Shown here in pieces: positions 1-6,799 of a stretch of 23,851 nucleotides of DNA. The stretch is from CAYSAA01 sp964428905 (GTDB lineage Bacteria; Atribacterota; Phoenicimicrobiia; Phoenicimicrobiales; Stramentimicrobiaceae). The notes under the pieces are model-generated. The model worked only from the letters and a program-made list of their open reading frames with translations. It was not told the origin of the DNA and made no database searches. How positions within the stretch are numbered: position 1 is the first letter of the stretch; each line of letters opens with the position of its first letter. The stretch lies in the NCBI GenBank assembly GCA_964428905.1, contig CAYSAA010000032.1, positions 1-23,851 on the forward strand. Direction: 5' to 3'. The position numbers and the translations under genes were made by a program.

Positions 1-2
1 GA

Positions 3-770
3 ATTATTTACATTAACTTTGTGGAAACACATGCCCATCTGGATATGATTGAGAAGGAATCACATGAGGTAGTTAATGATGCTCTGAAAAATGGTGTTAT
101 TAAGATTGTCACCATCGGAGTAGATTTAGAATCCAGCAGGAAAAATTTGCAATACGCTAATCAATATGAAAATGTTTATACAGCGATAGGTTTTCATCCC
201 CATGAGAGTAAAAAAATGAAGGAGGATGAACTTATTCAGCTGGAGGCGATGCTTTCCCATCCCAAGAATATTGCTGTAGGTGAGATAGGGTTGGACTATT
301 ATTATTTACATAGTCCAAGAGAAATACAGAAGATAGCCTTCAGGGAACAGGTTGATCTGGCAAAAAGATTTGATCTACCTATTATCATTCATGACCGGGA
401 TGCACATGAAGATACTGTGAAAATTTTAGGAGAAAAGGCGCAGGAAATGAAAGTGGTTCTGCATTGCTTTTCAGGTGATTATGAAATGGCACAATGGTGT
501 CTAAGGCAGGGATTTTATTTTGGGATCGGAGGAGTTGTCACTTTTAAGAATGCCCGGGAATTACAACAAATTGTTCAGAAAATACCCCTTAATAAAATAT
601 TATTGGAAACAGATTCACCTTTTCTAACACCTGTACCCTTTCGAGGAAAACCCAATGAACCACAATATATCCCTTTAATTGCTGCTAAAATTGCTGATTT
701 GAAAAAAATATCAATATCCGAGGTAGCTGAGGTTACTACCAAAAATGCCTGTCAGTTCTTTTCATTTTGA
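3..770 (+). CDS. tatD: TatD family metal-dependent hydrolase/DNase, 5' end cut by window edge
   Basis: TatD enzymes are TIM-barrel metal-dependent nucleases (3'-5' exonuclease activity in characterised members, with roles in DNA repair and quality control). Counting from the GTG codon at 21, the metal-binding pattern is complete: H4 and H6 in THAHLD, E88 in GEIGLDYYY, H124 in IIIHD, H148 in VLHCFSGD and D198 in LLETDSPFLTP. The C-terminus (TKNACQFF) is the usual family ending, about 250-260 residues in all. The frame stays open to the left edge (residues IIYINFV precede ETHAHLD) and no ribosome binding site stands before the GTG, so the real start is probably just outside the window. The family often sits after methionyl-tRNA synthetase, which cannot be checked here. 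The family call is secure; the start is not. Confidence 0.93.
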   Translation: MIYINFVETHAHLDMIEKESHEVVNDALKNGVIKIVTIGVDLESSRKNLQYANQYENVYTAIGFHPHESKKMKEDELIQLEAMLSHPKNIAVGEIGLDYYYLHSPREIQKIAFREQVDLAKRFDLPIIIHDRDAHEDTVKILGEKAQEMKVVLHCFSGDYEMAQWCLRQGFYFGIGGVVTFKNARELQQIVQKIPLNKILLETDSPFLTPVPFRGKPNEPQYIPLIAAKIADLKKISISEVAEVTTKNACQFFSF

Positions 771-882
771 TTTTATTACTTTTTATAAGGTAGATTTGTT
801 GACCAAGAAGTATATAAGAATTATTTCATTTTTCCCTCTAACGCTTTAACTGATTAAAATGAAAAATATTTTAAATCTTTGA

Positions 883-911
883 TTGACATTTCAATAGTCT
901 GTGGGTAAAAT
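883..911 (+). promoter_or_regulatory. Sigma-70-type promoter of the Tyr leader/ABC operon
   Basis: TTGACA at 883-888 and TAAAAT at 906-911 are separated by 17 bases, a near-perfect housekeeping promoter. Transcription would start near 917-919, about 27 nucleotides before the leader ATG at 945. A second perfect TATAAT at 917-922 has no matching -35 box at a workable distance (28 bases from TTGACA). Confidence 0.75.
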
Positions 912-944
912 AATGTTATAATATATGTAAGAACAGTAATTATT

Positions 945-1037
945 ATGAAAATTGAAAACATTTCTAATGGACAATTGCATAAGCGATACTATTACTACTA
1001 CTATTATATTCCGGGGGTAAGTGCCTATCGGGGTTGA
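945..1037 (+). CDS. Tyrosine-rich leader peptide (30 aa, Tyr7 run)
   Basis: A short ORF beginning ATG AAA ATT GAA encodes 30 residues: MKIENISNGQ, LHKR, seven consecutive tyrosines, then IPGVSAYRG and TGA. The tyrosine codons lie at 987-1007 (TAC TAT TAC TAC TAC TAT TAT) and an eighth lies at 1026-1028. Such single-amino-acid runs are the hallmark of attenuation leader peptides (His in hisL, Leu in leuL, Phe in pheL). The ORF begins about 27 nt after the predicted transcript start and ends just after the first strand of a predicted antiterminator. Its SD is weak (only AAGAA-like bases near 929-933), the main doubt. The same DNA read from ATG 967 gives a Thr/Ile-rich 17-mer (967-1020). I prefer the Tyr frame because the run is unbroken and the start is better placed. 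Confidence 0.75.
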   Translation: MKIENISNGQLHKRYYYYYYYIPGVSAYRG

Positions 1038-1118
1038 TAGTAGTTCGTAAAAGAAAATTCCGATATTGAAAGCCACAGGCATTTACCTCAAGCGGATGCC
1101 TGTGGCTTTTATTTTTTT
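987..1118 (+). promoter_or_regulatory. Tyrosine-responsive transcription attenuator (alternative hairpins)
   Basis: Three competing structures can be drawn directly from the sequence. First, a leader hairpin pairs 997-1004 (within the Tyr codons) with 1037-1044, and 1008-1013 with 1029-1034. Second, an antiterminator pairs 1014-1026 with 1077-1089, 13 pairs including two G-U. Third, a terminator pairs 1069-1082 with 1096-1109. The antiterminator uses bases 1077-1082 of the terminator stem, so the two exclude each other. Inferred logic: a ribosome stalled on the Tyr codons opens the leader hairpin and leaves 1014-1026 free, giving antitermination and expression. With tyrosine plentiful the ribosome reaches the stop at 1035, covers 1014-1026, and the terminator forms. 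Confidence 0.75.
1069..1118 (+). terminator. Rho-independent terminator of the attenuator
   Basis: A 14-bp perfect stem (AAAGCCACAGGCAT at 1069-1082 with its complement at 1096-1109) and a 13-nt loop are followed by a T-rich tract to 1118. It lies about 145 bases before the transporter start, so it must be bypassed for the operon to be expressed from the upstream promoter. Confidence 0.88.
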
Positions 1119-1120
1119 AG

Positions 1121-1152
1121 CCACGGGTGTGTAAATCATTCGTGGTTTTTTT
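1121..1152 (+). terminator. Second, tandem terminator-like hairpin
   Basis: CCACGGGTG (1121-1129) can pair with CATTCGTGG (1137-1145), 9 pairs including two G-U, followed by seven T residues (1146-1152). It stands directly after the attenuator terminator and could act as a backup stop or a second control point. Confidence 0.5.
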
Positions 1153-1262
1153 ATGTGCAAATCAATAAACAAGTAGAGAAAGGAGATGATTGATAGGATT
1201 AATAAGAGTAATCCCAAGATGATGTTTTTTAAAGTTTCAAAATTAAAAAGGAGGAAATACAA

Positions 1263-2288
1263 TTGAGAACAAATTTGAATCGTTCAATTATTCTTGTAAG
1301 TATTCATGTGATGATTGTTGTGCTTGTTTTGATGATGATAGGTGCGTCGGTTTTAGCAGAACCACTTCACATTGGTATCAGTCAGATTGTTGAGCATCCG
1401 GCATTGGATAATTGTCGGGATGGTTTTGTAGATGGAATGGGAAAGGCAGGGTATATCCAGGGAGAAGATATTGTTTATGATTTCCAGAATGCCCAGGGAG
1501 AATTCAGTAATGCTATTTCAATTGCCCAAAAATTTAATGATGATAAAGTGGATATGATTGTAGCAATTTCTACTCCCATTGCCCAGGCTTCGGCACAGGT
1601 AACCAGCGAAATTCCCATTATTATTGGAGCTATTACTGATCCTGTGGCGGCAAACATTGCCGAAAGCTGGGAAAGTTCAGGGAATAATGTGACGGGTATG
1701 TCCGATGCGGCACCAAATGAAGCGCAATTAAAGCTGATTCCCAGGTTTTTCCCACAGGCGAATCGGGTAGGGACCATCTATAATGCAGGTGAAGCCAATT
1801 CGGTGGTACAGGTAGAACTATCCCGGGAAGTATGCCAGGAGTTAGGACTGGAATTAGTAGAAGTTACGGCAAGTAATTCCAATGAGGTGTTAATGGCTGC
1901 CCAGTCATTGGTGGGAAGAATTGATGTCTTTTATATTGTGACTGATAATGTGGCAGTATCTGCCTTTAGTTCTATTGTCAAGGTTTCGTTAGAAGAGAAG
2001 ATACCTATTCTGGTAGCCGATCCTACCTTTGTTCCCGAAGGTGGCTTAACTTCTTTTGGCATCGATTACTTTACCCTGGGTCAGAAGAGTGCCGAAAAGG
2101 CGGTTCAGATACTGGAAGGTAAACTGCCTTCAGAGATACCTATCGGTAAATTAGACCAACCGGAAGAGTTGTCATTTGTCATTAACTTGGATATTGCGCA
2201 ACAGTTAGAACTGGAGATCCCGGAAGAAATTTTAAAAGAAGCAGATGAAGTCATTCTGGCGGGTATATCCTGGAATCGCAGCAAATAG
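1263..2288 (+). CDS. ABC transporter substrate-binding protein, TrpX-like (ABC_sub_bind)
   Basis: An exported solute-binding protein of the uncharacterised ABC_sub_bind family (COG2984-like; TrpX in streptococci). The 341-residue protein starts with a Sec signal peptide: basic start, hydrophobic residues about 9-31, and probable cleavage after SVLA near residue 32. It has no lipobox cysteine, so it is likely periplasmic rather than lipid-anchored. Family features are GISQIVEHPALD after the signal, a two-lobe Rossmann-like fold and the GAITDPVAA segment. The TTG start at 1263 has an AAGGAGG (1248-1254) at 8 bases. It is the first gene of a three-gene operon with permease and ATPase behind it. 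The tyrosine leader upstream suggests the ligand is tyrosine or another aromatic amino acid; that is inference. Confidence 0.88.
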   Translation: MRTNLNRSIILVSIHVMIVVLVLMMIGASVLAEPLHIGISQIVEHPALDNCRDGFVDGMGKAGYIQGEDIVYDFQNAQGEFSNAISIAQKFNDDKVDMIVAISTPIAQASAQVTSEIPIIIGAITDPVAANIAESWESSGNNVTGMSDAAPNEAQLKLIPRFFPQANRVGTIYNAGEANSVVQVELSREVCQELGLELVEVTASNSNEVLMAAQSLVGRIDVFYIVTDNVAVSAFSSIVKVSLEEKIPILVADPTFVPEGGLTSFGIDYFTLGQKSAEKAVQILEGKLPSEIPIGKLDQPEELSFVINLDIAQQLELEIPEEILKEADEVILAGISWNRSK

Positions 2289-2324
2289 ATGAACACTTAT
2301 GAGAGTGGAAGGAGTTAACCTAAT

Positions 2325-3251
2325 ATGACTTGGAGCTTAGTATTTCATGCACTGGAGCAGGGATTTGTCTTTGGTATTATGGCCCTGGGAGTTTATATCA
2401 CCTTTCAGGTATTAAATTTTCCGGATTTAAGTGTAGACGGGAGTTTCCCCCTGGGTGCTGCTATTACCGCTAAGATTATTTTTTCGGGAGGGCATCCAAT
2501 GATAGCCATTCTATGGGCAATGATTGGTGGTTTAGCAGCAGGAGGTCTCACTGCTTTTTTTCATACCAGGCTTAAGTTCACCAATTTACTTTCAGGTATT
2601 TTGACTATGACCCTGCTTTACTCAGTTAATCTGAGAGTCATGGGAAAATCAAATATTCCACTTTTAGGAAAAACAACAATACTTGATTTGATGAAAGGAC
2701 TTTTCCCAACTCTTTCAATAGATCAGTTAACTCCTTTACTCTTTTTATTTATTATTCTGCTCGTCAAGGTACTTCTTGATTATTTTTTGTCTACTGAAAT
2801 CGGAATGGCAATTCGGGCAACCGGGGATAATGAGCAAATGATCCGAAGCTTGGGTGTGGATACAAAGTTAACCAAAATTATCGGCTTATGTCTTTCAAAT
2901 GGCCTGGTTGCCCTGTCTGGTTCTCTCTTTGCACAATATTCTGGGTTTGCAGATGTAGGAATGGGCATCGGGACAATTGTGGCTGGTTTGGCTTCAGTTA
3001 TAATTGGACGCAGTATTATTAAAAATGGTGGTATTTGCTGGATGACAATCAGTGTAATTTTTGGTTCGATTATTTACCGGGCAACGGTTATGGTTGCTTT
3101 GCGGTATGGCTATCGATTTGGATTTCAGCCTGGAGATTTAAAGTTAATTTCTGTGGTATTGGTGGTAATAGCATTAACATTCCCTCTGTTCAGAGGAAGA
3201 ATAAAAGCTATTGTAACTTCCAATGGTTCAGATGGAATAGAAAAAGAATAG
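2325..3251 (+). CDS. ABC transporter permease, TrpY-like
   Basis: Membrane permease of the branched-chain-type fold (BPD_transp_2; COG4120-like), 308 residues with about eight hydrophobic segments. The opening LEQGFVFGIMALGVYITFQVL, followed by NFPDLSVDGSFPLGAA, is typical of this subfamily. The central AIRATGDNEQMIRSLGVD loop (near residues 163-180) is the conserved cytoplasmic segment that contacts the ATPase in this permease class. SD AAGGAG at 2309-2314 lies 10 bases before the ATG. The gene follows the binding protein by 36 bases and precedes the ATPase by 18, so the three are co-transcribed. The charged tail is short (FRGRIKAIVTSNGSDGIEKE). Confidence 0.9.
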   Translation: MTWSLVFHALEQGFVFGIMALGVYITFQVLNFPDLSVDGSFPLGAAITAKIIFSGGHPMIAILWAMIGGLAAGGLTAFFHTRLKFTNLLSGILTMTLLYSVNLRVMGKSNIPLLGKTTILDLMKGLFPTLSIDQLTPLLFLFIILLVKVLLDYFLSTEIGMAIRATGDNEQMIRSLGVDTKLTKIIGLCLSNGLVALSGSLFAQYSGFADVGMGIGTIVAGLASVIIGRSIIKNGGICWMTISVIFGSIIYRATVMVALRYGYRFGFQPGDLKLISVVLVVIALTFPLFRGRIKAIVTSNGSDGIEKE

Positions 3252-3269
3252 CACAAGGAGGTTTACCAT

Positions 3270-4064
3270 ATGTTACGTTTAAAAAGTATACACAAATGCT
3301 TTGCCAGGGGCACCTCCCATGAAGTAGTTGCTTTACGGGGAATAAATTTACATGTACCGGAAGGCGATTTTGTAACAATAATTGGCAGTAATGGTGCAGG
3401 CAAATCTACCCTGTTGAACATTATTGCGGGAACAATGTTATCTGATAGAGGTTTTGTGAAAATAAATCACCAGGATGTTACTAAAAAAGCTGAACATTAC
3501 AGGGCTAAATATATTGGTCGTGTTTTTCAAGATCCATTAATGGGAACAGCACCGTCCATGAGCATTGAAGAAAACTTAGTACTTTCAATTAAACGTTTTG
3601 GCAGGGGATTACGTCTGGGTCTAAATACTCAGCGAAGAGAATTTTTTCGGAATAAATTAGCCCAGTTGGAGTTAGGTTTAGAAAATATGTTATCTAAAAA
3701 GGTAGCCTTACTTTCAGGAGGTCAAAGACAGGCCTTAACGATTTTAATGGCTACCATGTTTGATCCAAAACTGCTTTTATTAGATGAACATACCGCTTCT
3801 CTTGATCCAGAAATCAGTAAAAAAATTCAGGCTATTACCCAGGGAATTGTAAAGGGAAAGAAGTTAACGACCATTATGGTAACACATAATATGCAGGAAG
3901 CATTGAGGCTGGGCAATCGAACCATTATGATGGATCGCGGTCGTATTATTCTCGATATTTCCGATAAGCAAAGAGAGAATGTTACCATTGATTATCTGTT
4001 AAAGCAGTTCTCAAAACTGAGGAAAGAAGAATATATTGAAGATGAATTAGTTTTGACGACTTAA
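3270..4064 (+). CDS. ABC transporter ATP-binding protein, TrpZ-like
   Basis: Cytoplasmic ATPase driving the transporter, 264 residues (COG1101-like). All nucleotide-binding elements are intact: Walker A GSNGAGKST at residues 39-47, Q-loop glutamine 87 in RVFQDP, signature LSGGQ at 148-152, Walker B LLLLDE at 168-173, D-loop SLDP at 177-180 and switch histidine 206 in MVTHN. The LDEHTASLDP form of Walker B and D-loop is characteristic of ATPases paired with the TrpX-type binding proteins. SD AAGGAGG (3255-3261) lies 8 bases before the ATG. It is the last gene of the operon, with a terminator about 100 bases downstream. Confidence 0.93.
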   Translation: MLRLKSIHKCFARGTSHEVVALRGINLHVPEGDFVTIIGSNGAGKSTLLNIIAGTMLSDRGFVKINHQDVTKKAEHYRAKYIGRVFQDPLMGTAPSMSIEENLVLSIKRFGRGLRLGLNTQRREFFRNKLAQLELGLENMLSKKVALLSGGQRQALTILMATMFDPKLLLLDEHTASLDPEISKKIQAITQGIVKGKKLTTIMVTHNMQEALRLGNRTIMMDRGRIILDISDKQRENVTIDYLLKQFSKLRKEEYIEDELVLTT

Positions 4065-4167
4065 CAATAGATTTAGTTATTTCTTGCTCTTGATGATGCT
4101 ATAAATTAATTACCATCAGTAGAGTTTGAGCCAATGTGGCTATATTATGAATAGATAGAATAGGAAA

Positions 4168-4207
4168 TTAAAAAATTCTCCCGAATTGGTTCAGGGGAAT
4201 TTTTTAA
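4168..4207 (+). terminator. Terminator after the ABC operon
   Basis: TTAAAAAATTCTCC (4168-4181) pairs with GGGGAATTTTTTAA (4194-4207), 14 pairs with one G-T, and a 12-nt loop. The A-rich left arm and T-rich right arm allow it to work in either direction; here it closes the operon. Confidence 0.8.
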
Positions 4208-4299
4208 TTATGATAAAATAATAACATAGATAGAAAATACCCAAAATTACTGCACATATCACTATATTCATAAATATTTTTTATCAGGAGACCCAAAGG

Positions 4300-5511
4300 A
4301 TGACCAAAAAGTTATTTCACCAGGACTCTTATCAAACAACTTTTCAGGCAAAGATTGTAGCTAAGTTCGTGGATAAAGGGAAACATAATTTAATTTTGGA
4401 CCAAACTTATTTCTATCCAAATGCCGGAGGACAGACCTGTGACAGGGGAAAGATCAACGGAATTACCGTCATAGATGTTCAGGAAGAGAACGGTAGGGTG
4501 ATTCATTACCTGGAGAGGGACATAGTGGCAGAAATCGGGGCAACCGTTTCCGGTGAAGTCGATTGGAAAGAACGATTTGACCATATGCAGCAACATACCG
4601 GTCAGCACATTCTATCTGGTGCGCTGATGAATTTGTGGCAGCAAGAGACCCTCTCCTTTCATATGGGTGAGGATGCTTGCACCCTGGATATCCCTTTCAC
4701 GATGTTGGATGAAAAAAAAGTTGATATTCTGGAAGTCATGTTGAACCGGATTATCTGTGAAAATCGACCCATTCATCAATATTTTGCCAAGGACAATTCA
4801 GAAATCACTCCTGAAAAGCTGAGAAAATTGGATAAAAAGCATGAGAAACTGCGCATCATTGAAATTGATAAATTTGACCGCACTGCTTGTGGGGGGACAC
4901 ATTGTCGCTATACCGGAGAAATCGGAATCATTAAGATAACCGGTTGGGAAAATCGGAAAGATAAAACACGGATTTTTTTTCTCTGTGGATATCGTGCCCT
5001 GGCTGATTATCAGAAAAAACACCGGGTTACCAGAAATGTATCCAATATGCTGACAACCGGTCTTGATCAGTTGGAAGAAAAAATTACCCGACTAAGTCAG
5101 GAAAAAAAGCATTTAAATAAGCAGGTCAGTCGAATGGAAAAGACACTGCTCCAGTTTGAGACAGAAGAGCTTAAGGAACAGAATGGGTGGGAACAAAATG
5201 GCCTCCACTTTATTACCAGGCTCTTTCCGGAGAAATCGCTCCAATCATTACAACAGATTGCCTTCCGATTAACTGATACCGAAAAAAAGGTTATCATTCT
5301 GGGTGCGGAGAAGCCTGAACCGGTCATTTGCCTGTCCTGTTCCCGGGACCTTTCCTTTCATAGCGGAAAATTGATGATCAGAATCATGAACGAATACCAG
5401 GGAAAGGGTGGGGGATCGGCTTTTATGGCCATGGGTAAATTTGAAAAAAAGGACAATATCCAAAAAGCATTGGAGAAAGCAATCGACTTTTTTTTAGAGG
5501 AAAACCAATAG
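4300..5511 (+). CDS. Alanyl-tRNA editing protein, AlaX-like with C-terminal DHHA1 domain
   Basis: A free-standing trans-editing enzyme that hydrolyses mischarged Ser-tRNA(Ala) or Gly-tRNA(Ala) in the cytoplasm, related to the editing half of alanyl-tRNA synthetase. The 403 residues begin with a beta-barrel-like segment (TYFYPNAGGQTCDRG, 36-50). The zinc/editing site is intact: H99 and H103 in HTGQH, C197 and H201 in CGGTH. A predicted coiled coil (about 255-292) leads to a C-terminal DHHA1-like domain with GKGGGSAFMAMG at 368-379, used in AlaRS for tRNA recognition. The length fits the long AlaX class. SD CAGGAG (4285-4290) lies 9 bases before the ATG. There is no aminoacylation domain, so it is not an AlaRS fragment with synthetase activity. 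Confidence 0.9.
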   Translation: MTKKLFHQDSYQTTFQAKIVAKFVDKGKHNLILDQTYFYPNAGGQTCDRGKINGITVIDVQEENGRVIHYLERDIVAEIGATVSGEVDWKERFDHMQQHTGQHILSGALMNLWQQETLSFHMGEDACTLDIPFTMLDEKKVDILEVMLNRIICENRPIHQYFAKDNSEITPEKLRKLDKKHEKLRIIEIDKFDRTACGGTHCRYTGEIGIIKITGWENRKDKTRIFFLCGYRALADYQKKHRVTRNVSNMLTTGLDQLEEKITRLSQEKKHLNKQVSRMEKTLLQFETEELKEQNGWEQNGLHFITRLFPEKSLQSLQQIAFRLTDTEKKVIILGAEKPEPVICLSCSRDLSFHSGKLMIRIMNEYQGKGGGSAFMAMGKFEKKDNIQKALEKAIDFFLEENQ

Positions 5512-5545
5512 ATTGTTTTCTGGTCCGATCCTGGGAAAGATTATA

Positions 5546-6709
5546 ATGAAAAACCATGAAATACTGACAAAAAAATATGGCCGACTTTCGCGATATGTAA
5601 TGATTTTTTTTCTTTCTGTTTTATTATGCTTTGGGACAGTTGAAGTTGACGCCCAGCGTGACTTTGAGAAGGAAGAAAAAATCGGCCGTAAAATAGCTGA
5701 TAAAATTGAAAAACAATACGAATTGATTGAAGACCCGGAGAATCTGGACAAGGTGCGGAAGATTGGAGAGATGTTGAAAAATGTTTCCGATTGGTCCGAG
5801 ATTCATTATCAGTTTGCCATCATCGACCGGGAAGGCCCGAATGCCTTTGCTTTACCCGGTGGATTTATTTACCTTACTTCTGATTTGTTTGATTATATTC
5901 ATTCTGATGATGAGCTGGCAGCCGTGATCGCGCATGAAATGGGTCATATTATTCATCAGCATTCCATCAAACAGATGAAGGATAACCAGAAATTAAAACT
6001 GGTAGAGATGCTTACCATTTTATTAACTGGGGATCCCAACCTGGGACTCCTGAGTGAACTGACCAGTATTACCCTTCTTAATTCATACCGCAGGGAATAC
6101 GAGGAAGAAGCAGATTTGACAGCCCTGCAATTGTTGAATAGAAGTGATTGCTACCATCCGGTTGCCTTATTAACTTACTTTGAACGGGTAAGCAGTGAAG
6201 ACCTGTTAAAGCCGGGTCAGGATTTGGGTATTTTTCAGACCCATCCTGATATTAATGAACGGATTCAAAAAGTCAAGCAATACCTGCAGGAAAATGGCAT
6301 CGAGGTTAATCGCCGGCTCACAACCAATTATCTAACCGTTAATGGGGAATTACAGAAACAGGATAAGGAAATAATTGCCCGAATATTCATCAACCAAGAA
6401 GAAATCTTCTCTTTCACCGGGAAGGAAGAAGAAACAATTTATCAGAAAATGGAAGAAGTAATCTACCGGTTGGATCAGTCATTGAGAATTGACCTGGAAC
6501 CGTATGAAATCACCCTATATTCAATTGAAGAGCAAAGTACTTTAAGAATTGGTAATGAAAAAATTATCTCACTATCTCAGAAAGAAGTTGATTTTCAGGG
6601 TTTAACTGTCTCAGAGATATTGGAGCAGGCCAGGATAAGAATATCTAAGATTCTTTGGAAGCTAAAATTGAAGCTGCCGACATTGTTGGTAAAGGATAAA
6701 TTAGAGTAA
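5546..6709 (+). CDS. Exported M48-family zinc metalloprotease (BepA/YfgC-like)
   Basis: A secreted or periplasmic M48 peptidase, probably in envelope protein quality control. From the ATG at 5546 (387 residues) it has a basic start, a hydrophobic segment near 18-33 and a cleavage site after VDA (about 36). The catalytic motif HEMGH (H130, E131, H134) is intact, and the third zinc ligand lies in the YRREYEEEAD segment (about E186). The HPDINERIQKV segment is also typical of periplasmic M48 enzymes. No TPR repeats are evident; the last ~120 residues are unassigned. A TTG at 5513, two bases after the upstream stop and with AGAGGA before it, would add 11 residues; I prefer 5546 because it gives a normal signal peptide. 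Probably co-transcribed with the editing gene. Confidence 0.88.
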   Translation: MKNHEILTKKYGRLSRYVMIFFLSVLLCFGTVEVDAQRDFEKEEKIGRKIADKIEKQYELIEDPENLDKVRKIGEMLKNVSDWSEIHYQFAIIDREGPNAFALPGGFIYLTSDLFDYIHSDDELAAVIAHEMGHIIHQHSIKQMKDNQKLKLVEMLTILLTGDPNLGLLSELTSITLLNSYRREYEEEADLTALQLLNRSDCYHPVALLTYFERVSSEDLLKPGQDLGIFQTHPDINERIQKVKQYLQENGIEVNRRLTTNYLTVNGELQKQDKEIIARIFINQEEIFSFTGKEEETIYQKMEEVIYRLDQSLRIDLEPYEITLYSIEEQSTLRIGNEKIISLSQKEVDFQGLTVSEILEQARIRISKILWKLKLKLPTLLVKDKLE

Positions 6710-6726
6710 TATCAAAAAATAAGACC

Positions 6727-6763
6727 CGGGCATGGCACTTGAGAGCATTAAGATTCATGCCCG
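6727..6763. terminator. Bidirectional terminator between convergent genes
   Basis: CGGGCATG (6727-6734) pairs with CATGCCCG (6756-6763). T-rich tracts lie on both sides (AATCTTTTAAGTTTTTA on the right; the complement of CAAAAAATAAGA on the left), so it can end both the protease and the opposing symporter transcripts. Confidence 0.65.
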
Positions 6764-6799
6764 AATCTTTTAAGTTTTTATTATAAATATTTACATTAT

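Larger units (their letters stand above)
771..1262 (+). other. Regulatory intergenic region upstream of ABC transporter operon
   Basis: These 492 bases hold no long gene. An AT-rich weak hairpin (824-832 with 856-864) follows tatD and might end its transcript. A consensus-like promoter, a tyrosine-rich leader ORF, an attenuator and a second terminator-like hairpin follow, and are listed separately. The last ~110 bases (1153-1262) form the 5' untranslated region of the transporter and contain an extra strong SD-like sequence near 1179-1188, without a well-spaced long ORF. Confidence 0.8.

Noticed and set aside
917..922. Perfect TATAAT as the -10 box of the leader promoter
   Set aside because: It lies 28 bases from TTGACA and no other -35 box fits; TAAAAT at 906-911 is spaced 17 bases and preferred.
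891..1082. 63-codon ORF on the minus strand across the leader region
   Set aside because: It is antisense to the Tyr leader and attenuator; its composition reflects the complement of the Tyr run and there is no SD or family resemblance.
3035..3322. 95-codon + strand ORF across the permease/ATPase junction
   Set aside because: It is a frame-shadow of the permease 3' end and ATPase 5' end, both of which are complete in their own frames.
3382..3398. Sigma-54-like TTGGCAGTAATGGTGCA with correct GG-GC spacing
   Set aside because: It is the coding sequence of the Walker A loop of the ABC ATPase, has GTGC instead of TTGC, and no gene starts suitably downstream.
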